From a virus, in the IMG/VR virus record IMGVR_UViG_3300047409_000294, positions 1 through 37,165 of that record: a stretch of 37,165 bases of DNA. One strand, given 5' to 3'. The notes under the pieces were generated by a model. That model was not told the DNA's origin, did not search any database, and saw nothing but the letters and a program-made list of their open reading frames with translations. Position numbers and translations under genes: made by a program. Shown here piece after piece: positions 35,738 through 37,165 of this stretch; position 1 is the first letter of the stretch; each line of letters begins with the position of its first letter.

Positions 35738-36205
35738 ATGGCTACTTTCACAGCAAATGCAGCTCAAACTACGGCGATGCCCAAGGGCAGTCGTGTGGGT
35801 CTTGTAGCGGTGACTTCTTTCTGGTCGTGGGACCGAAGCCTTTCTATCGGCACTACGATTCAGATGGTCAAAATTCCCGCTGGCGGGACTCCGCTGTACG
35901 TCCAGGTCGGCTCCAACAACGCTGGTCAGGCTTCAGTGTCTGTTGGGGACGGTCTTAACAACTCCCGTTACATGAACAACATCTCGTTGTCCGCTGGAAT
36001 GGGAATGGTAATCGGTGGAGCTTCAGGAACTGTTCAGGCAGTTGGAGCACCCTATACCTACAGTACGGATGACACTATCGACATTTTTGTGTCTTTGGTT
36101 TCCATCTCTACTCTGGGCGGGGCTTTCTACCTGACTACCGTTATCTCGATGGATATTCAACCGACTGGTACTGTCGTTGGTCTTCTCGGCGGCGTAGCAG
36201 GCTAA
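35738..36205 (+). CDS. Small head/decoration protein
   Basis: 155 residues starting 10 bases after the capsid gene, with GGAG upstream. Beta-rich, Gly/Ser/Thr-rich (IGTTIQMVKIPAGGTPLYVQ VGSNNAGQASVSVGDG), hydrophobic end (TGTVVGLLGGVAG) and no charged clusters. The pattern fits decoration or head-fibre proteins that follow N4 gp56-type capsid genes. Surface location on the head is inferred. Confidence 0.65.
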   Translation: MATFTANAAQTTAMPKGSRVGLVAVTSFWSWDRSLSIGTTIQMVKIPAGGTPLYVQVGSNNAGQASVSVGDGLNNSRYMNNISLSAGMGMVIGGASGTVQAVGAPYTYSTDDTIDIFVSLVSISTLGGAFYLTTVISMDIQPTGTVVGLLGGVAG

Positions 36206-36212
36206 AAGGACT

Positions 36213-36235
36213 GGAGGGGCCTAACAAGCCCCTCC
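36213..36235 (+). terminator. Perfect hairpin after the head gene
   Basis: GGAGGGGC (36213-36220), loop CTAACAA, GCCCCTCC (36228-36235), followed by TCTACCTCTT. The stem is strong but the T-run is poor, so it may be a leaky terminator that lowers transcription beyond the capsid genes or an RNA-processing site. Confidence 0.55.
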
Positions 36236-36243
36236 TCTACCTC

Positions 36244-37165
36244 TTGGAACTATTCGAGGAAGCAACAGAACTACACAAGGCTGGAAAATTCAAGGAAGCA
36301 GAAGAGAAGTATGATCTGCTTTTCACTCAAAACCCCAATAACTCAGGTCTGATTGCGACCTACGCTACCCTGTGTCTTCAAACCGACAGAATCGGTCTTG
36401 CGATAAGCCTTTATCACAGGGCTCTGGAGAAACTTCCAAACCAGAGCGAAGTCCTTTCAAACCTTGGCCTTGCTTATAAAAAAGCAGGACAGAGAGAAAA
36501 AGCCTATCAATATCTTGAGAAGGCTTGCAAGTTCAATCCGACGGCAGAAGCACTTTCGAACTATGGTGGTCTTTACACTCAGACTGCTAATCCTGAAAAA
36601 GCCATAGACCTATGTTCCAGAGCTATTCAAAAGAATCCTGAACTCATCATCGCCCACTGGAATCTTTCACTAGCACTTCTGGAGTCTGGTCAATGGGAGA
36701 AAGGCTGGGATGAACACGAGTGGGGTCTTAAAAAAGGCCCGCCCAGTGCTTCAAAGATGAGGGTAGATAGAGAACTCGGTGGTAAACCTCAGTGGGACGG
36801 AACTCCAAACAAGACTGTAGTTGTTTACGGTGAGCAGGGTCTGGGAGATGAAATCATGTTCGCCTCCATGATCCCTGATCTCATGAAAACCAACAAGGTT
36901 ATTATCGAGAGCCATCCAAGACTTGAAAAACTCTTCTGGCAGTCGTTTGGATGTAAAGTCTTTGGGACAAGAGAGAAGGAAGATCCAGAGTGGGTCAAGA
37001 ACAATGAATTCGACTACAGGATATCTATAGGCTCTCTGGGGAAGTTCTTCAGAAGGACTAAAGAGTCATTTCCCGGTACACCCTATCTGAAGTCTGAAAA
37101 AGCTCCAGAGATTGGTAAATTCAGAGTGGGGATTTCATGGACCGGAGGGCATAAAGCCTCAAGAG
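36244..37165 (+). CDS. TPR protein with C-terminal glycosyltransferase-like domain (3' end outside window)
   Basis: The frame is open to the window end. I use TTG 36244 as start, but the frame is open upstream to CTG 36211 and no clear ribosome site is seen. Residues ~1-155 are tetratricopeptide repeats (EEATELHKAGKFKEAEEKYD, VLSNLGLAYKKAGQREKAYQ YLEKA, IAHWNLSLALLESGQWEKGW). Then GEQGLGDEIMFASMIPDLMK and FRVGISWTGGHKASR follow the heptosyltransferase (GT9)/TPR glycosyltransferase pattern. TPR often binds the protein acceptor; with DUF115 at 31715 it strengthens the case for virion glycosylation. Confidence 0.75.
   Translation, partial: MELFEEATELHKAGKFKEAEEKYDLLFTQNPNNSGLIATYATLCLQTDRIGLAISLYHRALEKLPNQSEVLSNLGLAYKKAGQREKAYQYLEKACKFNPTAEALSNYGGLYTQTANPEKAIDLCSRAIQKNPELIIAHWNLSLALLESGQWEKGWDEHEWGLKKGPPSASKMRVDRELGGKPQWDGTPNKTVVVYGEQGLGDEIMFASMIPDLMKTNKVIIESHPRLEKLFWQSFGCKVFGTREKEDPEWVKNNEFDYRISIGSLGKFFRRTKESFPGTPYLKSEKAPEIGKFRVGISWTGGHKASR

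Noticed and set aside
1-37165. Integrase, lysogeny module or attachment site
   Set aside because: No tyrosine or serine recombinase is visible, and the tRNA-like gene shows no duplicated 3' end in the window; lifestyle stays open.

Overview
The window looks like most of the genome of a tailed bacteriophage with a podovirus-type virion. The evidence is a P22-type portal (26887-29163), a large terminase (25439-26890), a scaffold (33660-34484) and an N4 gp56-type major capsid protein (34633-35727). NinB- and NinG-type recombination proteins and many small phage proteins of proteobacterial type (DUF6948-like, XF1762-like, Gly-rich dipeptide-repeat protein) suggest a beta- or gammaproteobacterial host; this is inference. 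No integrase or rRNA is visible. The sequence starts inside one gene and ends inside another, so the genome continues on both sides.

Layout. 1-3219 (+): the end of a probable virion protein, then a chain of tiny, mostly 4-base-overlapping membrane, lipoprotein and lysis-type genes. 3209-9446 (-): a leftward early/accessory operon from a strong sigma70-like promoter at 9468-9497; it holds NinB, a possible single-strand annealing protein, many small unknowns and a Gly-rich protein coded by a hexanucleotide repeat. 9499-13238 (+): a rightward early block with a tRNA-Leu-like gene, a structured gene-free stretch (10136-10765), a Mom/DUF4338-like candidate DNA-modification protein, a replication-type protein, small Zn/HTH proteins and NinG. 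13469-15161: what I read as an IS1595-type transposon, with 27-bp imperfect inverted repeats (24/27 matches), carrying a HEPN-domain gene, a tiny partner gene and a transposase whose catalytic half is missing.

15490-25458 (+): the small terminase gene (probable) and the large terminase gene, normally neighbours, are separated by about 9.4 kb. The gap holds a tightly packed cassette for nucleotide-sugar and surface-glycan chemistry: a cytidylyltransferase-like enzyme, a GmhA-like SIS isomerase, two NAD-dependent epimerase/dehydratases, a minimal pair of thiamine-diphosphate E1 alpha/beta proteins, a SAM methyltransferase, a radical SAM-SPASM enzyme, a UDP-galactopyranose-mutase-like flavoprotein and a possible GT-B glycosyltransferase. 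A free-standing HNH endonuclease and small phage genes are interspersed.

25439-37165 (+): terminase, portal, virion proteins and a Ser/Thr/Ala-rich repeat fibre. Next to the fibre is a DUF115(MAF-like)-methyltransferase fusion. Then come scaffold, capsid (behind a long hairpin leader), a head protein, and the start of a TPR-glycosyltransferase.

The most interesting reading is that the phage makes an unusual activated sugar and attaches it to its own virion (DUF115/MAF proteins glycosylate flagellin, another Ser/Thr-rich filament) or to the host surface. This is a hypothesis from gene content and order; no substrate is shown by the sequence.
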